Positions 1 through 8,793 of a DNA stretch of 64,000 bases are shown here, piece after piece. The notes under the pieces are model-generated. The model had not been told where the DNA came from and did not search any database. It worked only from the letters and a program-made list of their open reading frames with translations. Source of the stretch: Corallococcus silvisoli (lineage in GTDB: Bacteria; Myxococcota; Myxococcia; Myxococcales; Myxococcaceae); NCBI RefSeq assembly GCF_009909145.1, contig NZ_JAAAPJ010000014.1:186001-250000 (forward strand), given 5' to 3'. Position 1 is the stretch's first letter. The number at the start of each line of letters is the position of its first letter. Made by a program: the position numbers and the translations under genes.

Positions 1-2
1 AC

Positions 3-344
3 TGGCAATACGGCGTGAAGTCCGCCGAGTACGCGCTCGGCCAGGGCCAGCTCAAGACGATGTTCGGCAAGGACGACTTCCGCCGCTTCGCCCTGTTCAC
101 GCCCGGCATCTGGAAGGGCTACTTCACCGAGGGCGACCTGACGGCGCAGCTCCAGGGCGACTCCGTGGAGCTGCGCATCACCGGCGTGCCCCGGCCGCAC
201 ATCTACTTCGAGCTCGCCGTGATGGGCTTCGCCGCCGGAGGGCTCGCGTACCTGAGCGGCCGGCAGGAGATCCACCACGAGGTCCTCAAGGGCTTCAGCA
301 AGGGGGACCTGGAGGTCCTCTATCGCTTCACCCTGCCCACCTGA
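3..344 (+). CDS. 3' end of an unknown protein (truncated by window edge)
   Basis: An open frame runs in from the window edge with no stop upstream, so the gene starts outside the window; a GTG at 15 lies in frame but has no visible ribosome binding site. The visible C-terminal 113 residues end with an aromatic and charged segment (KGYFTEGD, then HIYFELAVMGF, then GDLEVLYRF). The last part, a hydrophobic helix followed by a strand ending in YRF, vaguely resembles the end of V4R/heme-NO-type sensor folds. That is only an impression, so no function is assigned. It converges with the next gene and the two stops are about 10 bases apart. Confidence 0.6.
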   Translation, partial: WQYGVKSAEYALGQGQLKTMFGKDDFRRFALFTPGIWKGYFTEGDLTAQLQGDSVELRITGVPRPHIYFELAVMGFAAGGLAYLSGRQEIHHEVLKGFSKGDLEVLYRFTLPT

Positions 345-354
345 GGCCGCGCGG

Positions 355-1242
355 TCAGGGCGCGGCGGCGGCCGTGGCCTCCGCCGCCTGGGGCGCCTTC
401 GCGGGCTGGAGCCGCAGGTCCGCCACCACCGGGTAGTGGTCGGACGCGCCCACGCGCAGCACGCGGGTGGACACCGGCGTGAAGGCGCCACAGGCCATCA
501 CGTAGTCGATGCGCAGCGACCGCAGGAACAGCGGCATCGGGTAGGTGCCCGTGCGGTCCGCGTGGGTGACGCGCGCCACGTCCTGGAGCTGGCGGCGCAG
601 GAGGCGCACCGGGCGCGAGTCCGGATCATCGTTCAGGTCGCCCATCAACAGCCGGGGGCGGGGGTCCTTCGCCATCAGCTGGGAGATGAAGGCGCTCTGG
701 CGCACGCGCGCCGCGCCGTTGAAGGGCCGGCGGATGAGGTGCGTGGCGTAGACGCTCACCTCGCGTCCGTCCACGTCCACCACCGCGTGCGCCACCGTGC
801 GCGGCTCCGCGCCCTTCGGCGTGGGCAGCGGGTACTGCTCCAGGGACTCCAGCGGGTAGCGCGACAGGAGCGCGATGCCATAGGCACCGCCGTACAGCGT
901 CGTGGTGCCGAAGTGCGCGCGGTACTTCAGGCCGGTGAGCGCCGACAGCCGCTCCACCTGGTCCTGCCCGCCCGCCCGGGTGGAGCCCACGTCCACCTCC
1001 TGCAGCGCGACGAGGTCCGGCTCCTCCTGGCGGATGACGGCCGCCACCTGCTCCAGGCCTCTCAGACCGGACTGGATGTTGAAGGTCATCACCCGCAGGG
1101 CGCCCGCGTCGCGCGCGGGCTCCGAGGCCACGGCGACGGGCGTGGCGCCCGAGGACAGGGTGGGACGCACCGCGGGACCGGAGGCACAGGCCAGCGATCC
1201 CGCGACGAACAACGCGGTCAGGAGGGGGCTCGGTCGCATCAA
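355..1242 (-). CDS. exported endonuclease/exonuclease/phosphatase family protein
   Basis: 295 residues. An N-terminal hydrophobic stretch ends in GSLAC, which may be a weak lipobox (Ser at -3) or a plain signal peptide. The rest carries the landmarks of the DNase I-like EEP fold: MTFNIQSG (first Asn), LQEVD (metal-binding Glu), GDLNDDPDS (catalytic Asp/Asn) and a final SDHYPVVADL (catalytic Asp-His). The family includes Mg-dependent nucleases and phosphoesterases, and the substrate cannot be told from the sequence. The first two codons are both ATG, so the start could be one codon later. A C-terminal Ala-rich tail follows the domain. It probably acts outside the cytoplasm. Confidence 0.88.
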   Translation of the reverse strand: MMRPSPLLTALFVAGSLACASGPAVRPTLSSGATPVAVASEPARDAGALRVMTFNIQSGLRGLEQVAAVIRQEEPDLVALQEVDVGSTRAGGQDQVERLSALTGLKYRAHFGTTTLYGGAYGIALLSRYPLESLEQYPLPTPKGAEPRTVAHAVVDVDGREVSVYATHLIRRPFNGAARVRQSAFISQLMAKDPRPRLLMGDLNDDPDSRPVRLLRRQLQDVARVTHADRTGTYPMPLFLRSLRIDYVMACGAFTPVSTRVLRVGASDHYPVVADLRLQPAKAPQAAEATAAAAP

Positions 1243-1317
1243 GGGGGGCGATGGTAGGCCGCCCTCCCTCGCGCTGTCGTCCCACCCTCCGAGGCACGGC
1301 CGGAGGGCAGCCGGGCG

Positions 1318-1941
1318 TCAGGCCTTCCGGCGGCGAGCGGCCAGGGCCGCGAACACGGCGATCAGCACCGCGGGCGCGCCGGTGGTGGCCGCGGAGCAGC
1401 CGCCCCCCTCGTCTTCGGTCGTGGGCTTGCCGTCGGTGCCGCCGGTGATGACGACATCCAGCGTGGAGTTGGCGTGCGCATCCAACGTGGCCGCGCTGTC
1501 GCCGTTCACGGAGTTGCCCGCGCCGTACAGCTTGAGCGTGCCGTTGGTGGCGGGCGCCACCAGCGAGAAGTCGAAGCGCGCCGAGCCGGAGTTGAACGCC
1601 TTGGGCAGCGAGTGGGTCAGCTCCCCGTTCATCAGCTTCGTGCCCGCGCCCGCGGTCAGCGTCGCCCCGTCCACGCCGCCCGTCGCCACGTTCATGCCCG
1701 CCTTCACGCCCGGGCCTCCGGTGATGATGAGCGAGTACTGGCCCGTCTGGCCCGCGGTCAGCGCCGTGGGCCCTTCCAGCGTCACGGTGGGGGTGCTCGT
1801 CCCGCCGCCGTGGCAACCGGACGCGGTGCACGACACGCTCTGCTTGCCGCTGCGCCCGTTGATGCCGGTGGAGTTGGCGAACGCGGAGCCCGCGACAAGG
1901 CACACCACGACCGCGCCCACGGACGGAAGAAAGGACCGCAT
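1318..1941 (-). CDS. MYXO-CTERM anchored protein with Cys-rich N-terminal motif (MXAN_6652-like)
   Basis: 207 residues. It has a clear signal peptide (hydrophobic VGAVVVCLVAGSAFA), then SVSCTASGCHGG, a C-x5-CH arrangement like that of surface proteins with a CxxCH-like anchor motif. The middle is a beta-rich domain (about residues 50-170). The C terminus has the three parts of a MYXO-CTERM sorting signal: a Gly-Gly-Cys motif (GGGCSAA), a hydrophobic helix and a terminal RRRKA cluster. Such tails are processed by a rhombosortase-like system and mark cell-surface proteins in myxobacteria. An AGGAGG ribosome site sits 8 bases before the ATG. Its partner or ligand is unknown. Confidence 0.85.
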   Translation of the reverse strand: MRSFLPSVGAVVVCLVAGSAFANSTGINGRSGKQSVSCTASGCHGGGTSTPTVTLEGPTALTAGQTGQYSLIITGGPGVKAGMNVATGGVDGATLTAGAGTKLMNGELTHSLPKAFNSGSARFDFSLVAPATNGTLKLYGAGNSVNGDSAATLDAHANSTLDVVITGGTDGKPTTEDEGGGCSAATTGAPAVLIAVFAALAARRRKA

Positions 1942-2250
1942 GGAAGGAACCTCCTGGGGGAAATCAGGGAAGACGAGGAGACTCCCTTTTAGCGCAGCGC
2001 GGCGAGGAGTGCAGCAGGCGACACTCTCCTGTGACCTCGGGGAGGGGCACGGCGCGACTCACCGCCGGGTGAAGGCGGCGGGCGAGCGCCCCCACGGTCC
2101 GCCATCTGGTGGGCGGATCGTCCGCCCGCGCGAAGGCCGAGCATGGGCGACCCCCAGGGGACGGGGCCGGCCACGGTCCAGCGTTGATTTCCGGAACATC
2201 CCAGCGTAGGCAACGCCCCTCTTTCCATCTCCTAGCAAGGTGCCCAGTAC
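1942..2250. promoter_or_regulatory. divergent intergenic region, MYXO-CTERM gene / proS
   Basis: About 310 bases without a supportable gene. It should hold the divergent promoters of the minus-strand MYXO-CTERM gene and of proS. The former has AGGAGG next to its start; proS has AAGGTG about 10 bases before its ATG. No clear -35/-10 pair, T-box or tRNA-like element was recognised. The only long frames here are GC-driven and lack recognisable protein features. Confidence 0.4.
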
Positions 2251-3684
2251 ATGGCCGATAAGCTCACGCCCCGCGAGAAGGGCTTTTCCGAGTGGTACGT
2301 CGACCTGGTCCAGAAGGCGAAGCTCGCTGACTACTCGGACGTGAAGGGCTGCATGGTCATCCGTCCCAACGGCTACGCGCTGTGGGAGAACATCCAGCGG
2401 GTGATGGACAAGAAGTTCAAGGAGACGGGCGTGAAGAACGCCTACTTCCCGCTGCTCATCCCGGAGAGCTACCTCAAGAAGGAAGCCGAGCACGTGGAGG
2501 GCTTCAACCCGCAGCTGGCGGTCGTCACGCACGCGGGCGGCCAGAAGCTGGAGGAGCCGCTGGTCATCCGGCCCACGTCGGAGACCATCATCAACCGCAG
2601 CTTCTCCAAGTGGATCCAGAGCTACCGGGACCTGCCGCTGCTGGTGAACCAGTGGGCCAACGTGATGCGCTGGGAGATGCGCACGCGCCTGTTCCTGCGC
2701 ACCACGGAGTTCCTCTGGCAGGAGGGCCACACCTGCCACGAGACGGAGGCGGACGCGGAGGAGCGCACGCTCCAGATGCTGGAGGTCTACCGCTCGTTCG
2801 CGGAGGACTACATGGCCATGCCCGTGTTGCCGGGGCGCAAGACGGAGTCGGAGAAGTTCGCCGGCGCGCTGCGCACGTACAGCATCGAGGCGATGATGCA
2901 GGACAAGAAGGCGCTCCAGGCGGGCACCAGCCACAACCTGGGCCAGAACTTCGCCAAGGCCTTCGACACCACGTTCCAGGGCCGCGACGGCCGCGTGCAC
3001 CACGTGTGGCAGACGTCGTGGGGCACGTCCACGCGGCTCATCGGCGGGCTCATCCTCACGCACTCGGATGACTCCGGCCTCATCGTGCCGCCGAGGATGG
3101 CGGCCACGCACGTGGTCATCATCCCCATCGTGGGCAAGGCGACCGACGCGGAGAAGACCGCGGTGATGGAGCGCACGCACGCGCTGGCCGCGGACCTGCG
3201 CAAGGCGGACCTGGGCGTGGTGGTGGACGACGACGAGTCCAAGGGCCCGGGCTTCAAGTACAACGAGCACGAGCTCATCGGCACCTGCCTGCGCATCGAG
3301 CTGGGGCCCAAGGACCTGGCGAAGAACTCCTGCGTGATGGTGCGCCGCGACCTGCGCCAGAAGGAGTTCGTGTCGCTGGAGGAGGCCGTCACCAAGGCCC
3401 AGGCGATGCTGGACCAGATGCAGAAGGACCTGTTCCAGAAGGCGAAGGCCTTCCGCGACTCGAACACCTTCGAGGTCAACTCCTACGAGGAGCTGAAGGC
3501 GCGCGCGGACGACGGCTTCCTGCTGGCGCACTGGGATGGCAGCGCCAAGACGGAGGCGCGCATCAAGGAGGAGACGGGCCTCACCACCCGGTGCCGTCCC
3601 TTCAGCCTCAAGCAGGAGCCGGGCAAGTGCGTGCTGACGGGTGAGCCGTCGCAGGGCCGCATCGTGTTCTCCAAGGCGTACTGA
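2251..3684 (+). CDS. proS: prolyl-tRNA synthetase (short, archaeal/eukaryotic-type)
   Basis: 477 residues. Charges tRNA(Pro) with proline using ATP in the cytoplasm. The sequence has the class II motif 2 region (VMRWEMRTRLFLRTTEFLWQ) and motif 1 elements (GALR-type core replaced by VIRPNGYALWENIQ), then RPTSETI, an HEC-like QEGHT loop, an anticodon-binding domain (about residues 285-400) and the C-terminal zinc-binding-like extension ending in FSKAY. The length and the lack of the roughly 180-residue INS editing insertion place it in the short archaeal/eukaryote-like ProS group that occurs in some bacteria. It is monocistronic, followed by a strong hairpin terminator. Confidence 0.96.
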   Translation: MADKLTPREKGFSEWYVDLVQKAKLADYSDVKGCMVIRPNGYALWENIQRVMDKKFKETGVKNAYFPLLIPESYLKKEAEHVEGFNPQLAVVTHAGGQKLEEPLVIRPTSETIINRSFSKWIQSYRDLPLLVNQWANVMRWEMRTRLFLRTTEFLWQEGHTCHETEADAEERTLQMLEVYRSFAEDYMAMPVLPGRKTESEKFAGALRTYSIEAMMQDKKALQAGTSHNLGQNFAKAFDTTFQGRDGRVHHVWQTSWGTSTRLIGGLILTHSDDSGLIVPPRMAATHVVIIPIVGKATDAEKTAVMERTHALAADLRKADLGVVVDDDESKGPGFKYNEHELIGTCLRIELGPKDLAKNSCVMVRRDLRQKEFVSLEEAVTKAQAMLDQMQKDLFQKAKAFRDSNTFEVNSYEELKARADDGFLLAHWDGSAKTEARIKEETGLTTRCRPFSLKQEPGKCVLTGEPSQGRIVFSKAY

Positions 3685-3708
3685 GCACGGCCGCGTCCAC
3701 GGCACCGC

Positions 3709-3735
3709 GGGGCTGGGAGGCTTCCTCCCGGCCCC
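3709..3735. terminator. bidirectional terminator hairpin between proS and cyclase gene
   Basis: A 12-base-pair stem (3709-3720 with 3724-3735, one T-G wobble) closes a 3-base loop and is followed by TTCGCGTTTC. It lies 24 bases after the proS stop and 10 bases before the end of the convergent cyclase gene, so it can serve both. Confidence 0.75.
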
Positions 3736-3745
3736 TTCGCGTTTC

Positions 3746-4981
3746 TCAGCCCGCGGAGCGCGGCGCGCGCCTGCGGGGCAGGAAGGTGGCCACGGGCTCC
3801 GGCTTGCCCGCGACGGGCAGCGGGGCGGCGGCCTCGAAGTCGAAGTCATCCAGGCAGCGCTCGCGCGTGGCGTTCGACACGAGCACCGGGGCGCCCACCT
3901 TCTTGGTGAGCCCTTCGATGCGGCTGGCCAGGTTCACCGCGTCGCCGATGACGGTGTACTCGCGGCGCTGGTCGCTGCCCACGGCCCCCACCACCACGCG
4001 GCCGGTGTGCACGCCCACGCCGATGGCGAGCGTGGGCTCGCCCCGGGCGGCGCGCTCCTGGTTGAGGGCGTCCAGCGCCTCCAGCATGGCCAGCGCGCAC
4101 GACACGGCGGCGGCCGGGTGCCCGGGCTGCTCCAGCGGCGCGCCGAAGTACGCGAGGATGCCGTCGCCGATGAACTTGTCGAGCGTCCCGCCGTGGCGGA
4201 ACACCACCTCCACCATGCGCGTGAGGTATTCGTTGAGCAGCGCCACCACCTGGGGGCTCTCCAGCCGGTCCGACAGCGCGGTGAAGCCGCGGATGTCCGA
4301 GAACAGCAGCGTCACCTCGCGGTGTTCGCCGGCCTCGCCGTCGGTGCCGCGCTCGGAGATGCGCCGGGCGACCTCCGGGGAGAAGAAGCGGCCCAGCCGT
4401 TCGCGCTGCATCTCCTCGCGCACCACGTCCGTGACCAGCCCCAGCACCGTGCGGCTGATGAAGAAGGCCACCGACGACGCGAGCACCATCACCAGCACCA
4501 TGCCGGGGAGGAACGCGGGCGCCGGCAGGCCCGCGCCCAGCGTCAGGAGCGCCACCGCGAGGATGCCCAGCGCCGTGGCCGCCGCGACGATGAACCGCGA
4601 CAGCGTCACCATGGACACGACCACCACCAGCACCATGTAGACGCCCATGGTGAGCAGCGCGGTGGGCACGCCGTTGACGGAGCCCTGGATGGACCACGCC
4701 TGGAGGAAATAGATGAGGGGCATGTCCAGCAGCGCCACGCCCAGCGCCGGCCGCCGGAGCAGGTCCGGCACCCGGCGAGCCCCCGCCCACAGCAGGACCG
4801 ACAGCACGACGTAGCAGCCGAGCACCGCGCGCGACACGCGCCAGTCGTCCAGCACGCCCAGCAGCAGCCACGCCGCCGTCGCGCCGATGCGCATCACGTT
4901 GAGCCACGAGCCGACGTCCGCGCGCCATTCATCCAGGCGGCGCTGCAGGGTGGACTCGGCGCGGGGGAGCAGGGACCGCAT
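3746..4981 (-). CDS. membrane-bound class III adenylate cyclase
   Basis: 411 residues. The N-terminal half (about 25-185) is a hydrophobic domain with about six membrane helices, and the C-terminal half (about 215-405) is a class III nucleotide cyclase catalytic domain. Both metal-binding aspartates are present: D229 in LFSDIRGFT and D273 in KFIGDG. K269 before FIGDG matches the adenine-selecting lysine, so cAMP is the likely product. The transition-state Asn/Arg region reads VIGDAVNLASRIEG. The enzyme is probably a homodimer facing the cytoplasm and may answer a membrane signal. It is convergent with proS and divergent from the DUF457-like gene. Confidence 0.92.
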   Translation of the reverse strand: MRSLLPRAESTLQRRLDEWRADVGSWLNVMRIGATAAWLLLGVLDDWRVSRAVLGCYVVLSVLLWAGARRVPDLLRRPALGVALLDMPLIYFLQAWSIQGSVNGVPTALLTMGVYMVLVVVVSMVTLSRFIVAAATALGILAVALLTLGAGLPAPAFLPGMVLVMVLASSVAFFISRTVLGLVTDVVREEMQRERLGRFFSPEVARRISERGTDGEAGEHREVTLLFSDIRGFTALSDRLESPQVVALLNEYLTRMVEVVFRHGGTLDKFIGDGILAYFGAPLEQPGHPAAAVSCALAMLEALDALNQERAARGEPTLAIGVGVHTGRVVVGAVGSDQRREYTVIGDAVNLASRIEGLTKKVGAPVLVSNATRERCLDDFDFEAAAPLPVAGKPEPVATFLPRRRAPRSAG

Positions 4982-5050
4982 GCGCCGCGGAGGCTACTCC
5001 AGGCGCGGGGACGCTCTCCAGGCGAGGCCCGCTGCGCTAGGGTCCGGCGC

Positions 5051-5611
5051 ATGGCGAGCATCGGGCACGTAGCGGTGGGCATGGCACTGGGGCGCTTCGA
5101 GACGGGGACCGGCGTCCCGTGGCGGCGGCGGGTGGCGGTGATGGGGTTCCTGTCGCTGCTGGCGCTGCTGCCGGACGCGGACGTGGTGGCGTTCGCCTTG
5201 CGCATCCCCTACGCGGCGACGTGGGGGCACCGCGGCGCGTCGCACTCGTGGGTCTTCGCGGTGGGCGTGGCGCTCGTCGTGGCGGCGCTGGCGCGGTGGC
5301 GGGGCGCCTCCGCGACGAGGTGGGGGTGGCTGGCGTTGGCGGCGGTGGGCAGCCACGGCATCCTGGACACGCTCACCGACGGTGGGCTGGGCGCGGCGCT
5401 CTTCTGGCCGTTCTCCCATGCGCGCGTCTTCGCCCCGGTGCGGCCCCTGCCGGTGGCGCCCATTGGCGCGGGGATGCTGTCCGCGCGCGGGCTGTATGTG
5501 AGCGGCGTGGAGTTCCTCGCGTTCCTGCCCGCGTGGATCTACGCGCTGTGGCCCCGGCGGAAGGCCCCACCGGAAGGAGCCACAGCGCAGGGCCTGCATC
5601 CCGGCGCCTGA
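5051..5611 (+). CDS. membrane-bound metal-dependent hydrolase-like protein (DUF457/YdjM type)
   Basis: 186 residues from the ATG at 5051. It has a His near the start (SIGHVAVG), an acidic LLPDADV after the first helix, then GHRGASHS and SHGILDTLTDGG. This spaced set of His and Asp residues among about four membrane helices is the pattern of the YdjM/LexA-regulated inner-membrane family (DUF457), thought to be metal-dependent hydrolases. The substrate is unknown. The reading frame stays open far upstream through the cyclase gene, but family homology starts here. It is divergent from the cyclase gene, about 70 bases apart. Confidence 0.8.
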   Translation: MASIGHVAVGMALGRFETGTGVPWRRRVAVMGFLSLLALLPDADVVAFALRIPYAATWGHRGASHSWVFAVGVALVVAALARWRGASATRWGWLALAAVGSHGILDTLTDGGLGAALFWPFSHARVFAPVRPLPVAPIGAGMLSARGLYVSGVEFLAFLPAWIYALWPRRKAPPEGATAQGLHPGA

Positions 5612-5943
5612 GCAGGCGGGCGCCGCGAGCCAATCGGCCCGACCGCGCCAGAGGCGATGTGTGAGGCCGCTGGCGCTGTCAGGTGGGCGCGGCTCGCGAG
5701 AGGTCCACCGCGCCAGAGGCGACGTGTGAGGTCGCCGGCGATGTCCGGCAGCGCGGCCCGCGAGGTCCACCGCGGCGGGGACGCGCTCAGCCAGCTCGCG
5801 GTGCTGGCACTGTCAGGCGGGCACGGCCCGCGAGGTCCGCTCGCGAACCCTCGGGCGGACGCGATGGAGGGCCGCCCGGTTGGAGCCGAGAGCCCTCGCG
5901 TCCTGTCCCTGGAGTCGACCTTGGAAGCATGGAGGAACACCCG
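5612..5943. repeat. degenerate intergenic tandem repeat tract (about 3 units of 62-70 bases)
   Basis: The unit starts CCGCGCCAGAGGCGA and ends GCGAGGTCCA. Copies begin near 5643, 5708 and 5770; the third keeps mainly the GGCCCGCGAGGTCC end. Unit lengths differ by non-multiples of three, so reading frames are not conserved and coding is unlikely. The tract separates the DUF457-like gene from thpR and should also hold the thpR promoter. Confidence 0.6.
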
Positions 5944-6498
5944 ATGCGCCTGTTCACCGCCGTGACGCTGGGAGACGCCCTTACCGCTGAAGCCGAGCGA
6001 GGCATCGAGCGCCTGCGCGCCCACGCCCCCGACGCCCGGTGGGTAAAGCCCGAGGGCGTGCACCTCACGCTGGTCTTCCTGGGGGACGTCTCGACCGACC
6101 GACTGCCCGCGCTGCGCGACGCGCTGACGCCCGTGGGGCCGCGCCACGCACCGTTCGTGCTGTCGGTGGGCGGGGGCGGGACGTTCGGCTCGCCGGAGCA
6201 CCCGCGCGTGCTCTGGGCGGACGTGCGCGGGGACACCGCCGCGCTGAAGTCACTCCAGGCGGACGTGGCCCGCGTCCTGGAGCCCCTGGGCTTCGCGTCC
6301 GAGTACGCCGAGTACACCGCGCACCTGACCCTCGCCCGGGCGAAGCGGCCGCACGGGGACGCGGCGCTGGCGGCGTGCGCGCGGAAGCTGCGGGACGCCT
6401 CGTGGGGCGAGGGCCGCGTGGACCGGCTGGTGCTGTTCGAGAGCACGGGCGGCCACTACGCGCCCCGGCTGGAGGTCCCGCTGGGCCGCGACGCGTGA
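5944..6498 (+). CDS. thpR: RNA 2',3'-cyclic phosphodiesterase (2H family)
   Basis: 184 residues. It has the two catalytic HxTx tetrapeptides of the 2H phosphoesterase superfamily: HLTLVFLG near residue 40 and HLTLARAK near residue 122. The opening MRLFTAVTL matches the usual first strand. ThpR/LigT enzymes open 2',3'-cyclic phosphate ends on RNA and can join tRNA halves in vitro. The start at 5944 is preferred because GGAGG lies 8 bases upstream; an in-frame ATG at 5929 would add five residues. It acts in the cytoplasm and is convergent with the histidine kinase gene, 7 bases away. Confidence 0.92.
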   Translation: MRLFTAVTLGDALTAEAERGIERLRAHAPDARWVKPEGVHLTLVFLGDVSTDRLPALRDALTPVGPRHAPFVLSVGGGGTFGSPEHPRVLWADVRGDTAALKSLQADVARVLEPLGFASEYAEYTAHLTLARAKRPHGDAALAACARKLRDASWGEGRVDRLVLFESTGGHYAPRLEVPLGRDA

Positions 6499-6504
6499 CG
6501 CGCG

Positions 6505-8706
6505 CTACCCGGCGCGCAGCGAGCGCGGCTCCGACACGGGCACGGCGGCGGGCAGCGTGACGGTGAGCAGCGTGCCCCGGCCCTCGCGGCTCTCCGCGCG
6601 CAGCGTGCCGCCCAGGTCGGTGACGATGGTGTGGCTCACCGACAGGCCCAGGCCCGTGCTGTTGGGGCGCGCGGTGGCGAACGGCTCGAAGATGTGCGCC
6701 AGCACCTCCGGGGCCAGCCCCTTGCCGGAGTCCTGCACCTCCACCACCACCTCGCCATCCTCGCTGGTGTAGGCCGCGACGCGCAGCACGTTGCGCGAGG
6801 CGTCCTGCAGGTCCATCGCGTGCAAGGCATTGAGCAGCAGGTTGAGGAAGAGCTGGGTGAGGCGGGCCTCGTCCGCGTCCACCGTGGGCATGTCGTGGAA
6901 GTCCCGCTCCAGCCGCGCGCGGTGCTGGAGTTCTCCGCGCAGGAGCTTCAGCGCGTTCTCCAGCACCGGCTGCACGGCCACGCGCGCGCGGTGCTCGGGC
7001 GGCTTGCGCGACAGCGTGCGCAGGTCCTGCACGATGTGCTTGAGCCGGGTCGCGCCCTCCACCGTCTCGCCCAGCGCCTCCAGGATGCCGTCCAGGTCCG
7101 GGCGCGGCACGGGGGTGCCCTCCAGCAACGGCTGCGTCAGCCGGTCCAGCTCCTCGCGGACGTAGGAGAGGTTCGCCAGCACGAAGGCCAGCGGGTTGTT
7201 CATCTCATGGCCCACCGCCGCCGCGAGCGACCCCAGCGCGGACAGCCGGTCCGCCTGGAACAGCCGTGCCTCCATCTGCTTGCGCAGCGTCACGTCGCGC
7301 GCGAACACGCGCAGGCCCGGGGGATCCCACAGCTGCGCGACGGTGAGCTCCCAATAGCGCCCGTCCAGGTGCACCGTGGGCGCGGACTCCCCCGAGGACG
7401 CGCCCCGCCACGCCCAGGTGAGCGCCGAGTGCACCAGCGGATGTCGCGAGCCCTTCTCCACCAGGTCCTGGAACGCCGCATGGGTCGCCGGGTTCGCGTA
7501 CCGCAGCTGCCCATCCATGCCCAATTCCAGCAGCGGCTCCGGGTGCAGCAGCGGGAACGACGCCAGCCGGTACAGCGGATCCTCCAGCGCGCGCAGCCCG
7601 CTGACGTCGCGCACCAGCAGGCCCAGGCGCACGACCGTGTCCCCAGGTGAAGGCGCGCAGGGCGTCACCTCCGCGGCGTACACGCGCTCATCGCCGTTCA
7701 CGGTGAGCCGGTACTCCAGCCGTCCGTCGGAGCCACCCCGGAGGACGGCGCGGACCAGGGACATCAGGGGCTCGCTCGCGGCGGTGCCCAGCGTCTCCTC
7801 CAGCTTGCGCCCCTCCGCGCCGCGCACATCGCGGCCAAAGGCCCGGCCGGACGGCGACCACAGCTTGAGACAGCGCCCCTCCGCGTCCAGCTCGCCGGCC
7901 AGGTACTCGGCGCCCGACGAAGGACGCGGGCTGGACACGGGCGCGGCGGGACCGGGCGAGCGGACGAAGCCCTCCACCCGGAAGGGGCCCATGAGCATCT
8001 CCAGGCCCGCGCCGTCCGTGTTCATCCGGGTGAGGACGGAGGCCAGCGCCTCCGTGTCCTCCTCCGACAAGCGCCGGGTGAGGATGAGCCCGTCCGCCAG
8101 CGTGGAGATGGTGAAGAGGAAGGGCGTGAGCAGCGGCGCGTCCGCGCCCAGGTACGTCGTCAGCGTGGCGCGCATCGCGTGCGCGTCGGTGTGGTTGGAG
8201 AAGAGGGCGGCCACGTCGGACTCGCCCCGCAGCACCGCGTCCAGCGCCTTGCGGTAGGTGCCCAGGAAGCGCTGCTCGGAGAAGAGCGTGTCCGGGCGCA
8301 GGCCCAGCGACTCCAGGTGACGCATCGGCAGCAGGTGCCCGCCGGTGGAGCGCGGCGCCACCCAGGCCGCGCGCTTGCCCGCGAGCGTCTCCAGCGTCAG
8401 CGGCGCGTCCGCGCGGCAGATCAGCGCGGAGTGGTAGTGCCAGCTCCCCGAACGCACCGCGCGCAGCACCGCGCGCGCCTGCGGCTCGAAGGCATTGCAC
8501 TGCTCGGCGGTGCCCCACGCCATCTCCACCCGGCCGGCCGCGAGCTCCGCCTCCAGCATCTCGTAGGTGGGCGCCATGGACATCACCACCGGGCGGCCCA
8601 TCCGCTCCGACAGCGCGCGAGCGAACAGCTCCACACGGACGTGCTCCCGCACCTCACCCAGGGACGGGTAGAGCAGGCAACGAATGGGCGCGGTCGATGC
8701 GGTCAC
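6505..8706 (-). CDS. soluble sensor histidine kinase with PhnD-type binding domain
   Basis: 733 residues from a GTG at 8706, which has GGAGGAGA just upstream. The frame stays open above this but the extension lacks protein-like sequence. Order: a PhnD/phosphonate-type substrate-binding domain (about 5-245; GRPVVMSMAPTYEMLEAE and MAWGTAEQC match the family), two PAS-like segments (about 265-370 and 380-475), a HisKA dimerisation box with H500 in GHEMNNPLAF, and a HATPase_c domain (about 610-720) with VVVEVQDSGKGL and STGLGLSVSH. There is no signal peptide and no membrane helix, so the binding domain would be cytoplasmic, unlike normal PhnD proteins. No response regulator gene lies beside it. 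Confidence 0.9.
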   Translation of the reverse strand: MTASTAPIRCLLYPSLGEVREHVRVELFARALSERMGRPVVMSMAPTYEMLEAELAAGRVEMAWGTAEQCNAFEPQARAVLRAVRSGSWHYHSALICRADAPLTLETLAGKRAAWVAPRSTGGHLLPMRHLESLGLRPDTLFSEQRFLGTYRKALDAVLRGESDVAALFSNHTDAHAMRATLTTYLGADAPLLTPFLFTISTLADGLILTRRLSEEDTEALASVLTRMNTDGAGLEMLMGPFRVEGFVRSPGPAAPVSSPRPSSGAEYLAGELDAEGRCLKLWSPSGRAFGRDVRGAEGRKLEETLGTAASEPLMSLVRAVLRGGSDGRLEYRLTVNGDERVYAAEVTPCAPSPGDTVVRLGLLVRDVSGLRALEDPLYRLASFPLLHPEPLLELGMDGQLRYANPATHAAFQDLVEKGSRHPLVHSALTWAWRGASSGESAPTVHLDGRYWELTVAQLWDPPGLRVFARDVTLRKQMEARLFQADRLSALGSLAAAVGHEMNNPLAFVLANLSYVREELDRLTQPLLEGTPVPRPDLDGILEALGETVEGATRLKHIVQDLRTLSRKPPEHRARVAVQPVLENALKLLRGELQHRARLERDFHDMPTVDADEARLTQLFLNLLLNALHAMDLQDASRNVLRVAAYTSEDGEVVVEVQDSGKGLAPEVLAHIFEPFATARPNSTGLGLSVSHTIVTDLGGTLRAESREGRGTLLTVTLPAAVPVSEPRSLRAG

Positions 8707-8793
8707 GGCGAGGTCTCCTCCGGTTGCCCCCTCTCCCGAAAGCCCGGATGCCCGGCTCACGAGTGCGAACACCCTATCTGAATCGTTACCACA

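Noticed and set aside
1989..2228. Possible small gene upstream of proS
   Set aside because: Composition is GC-driven, no ribosome site was seen, and it would block the proS promoter region.
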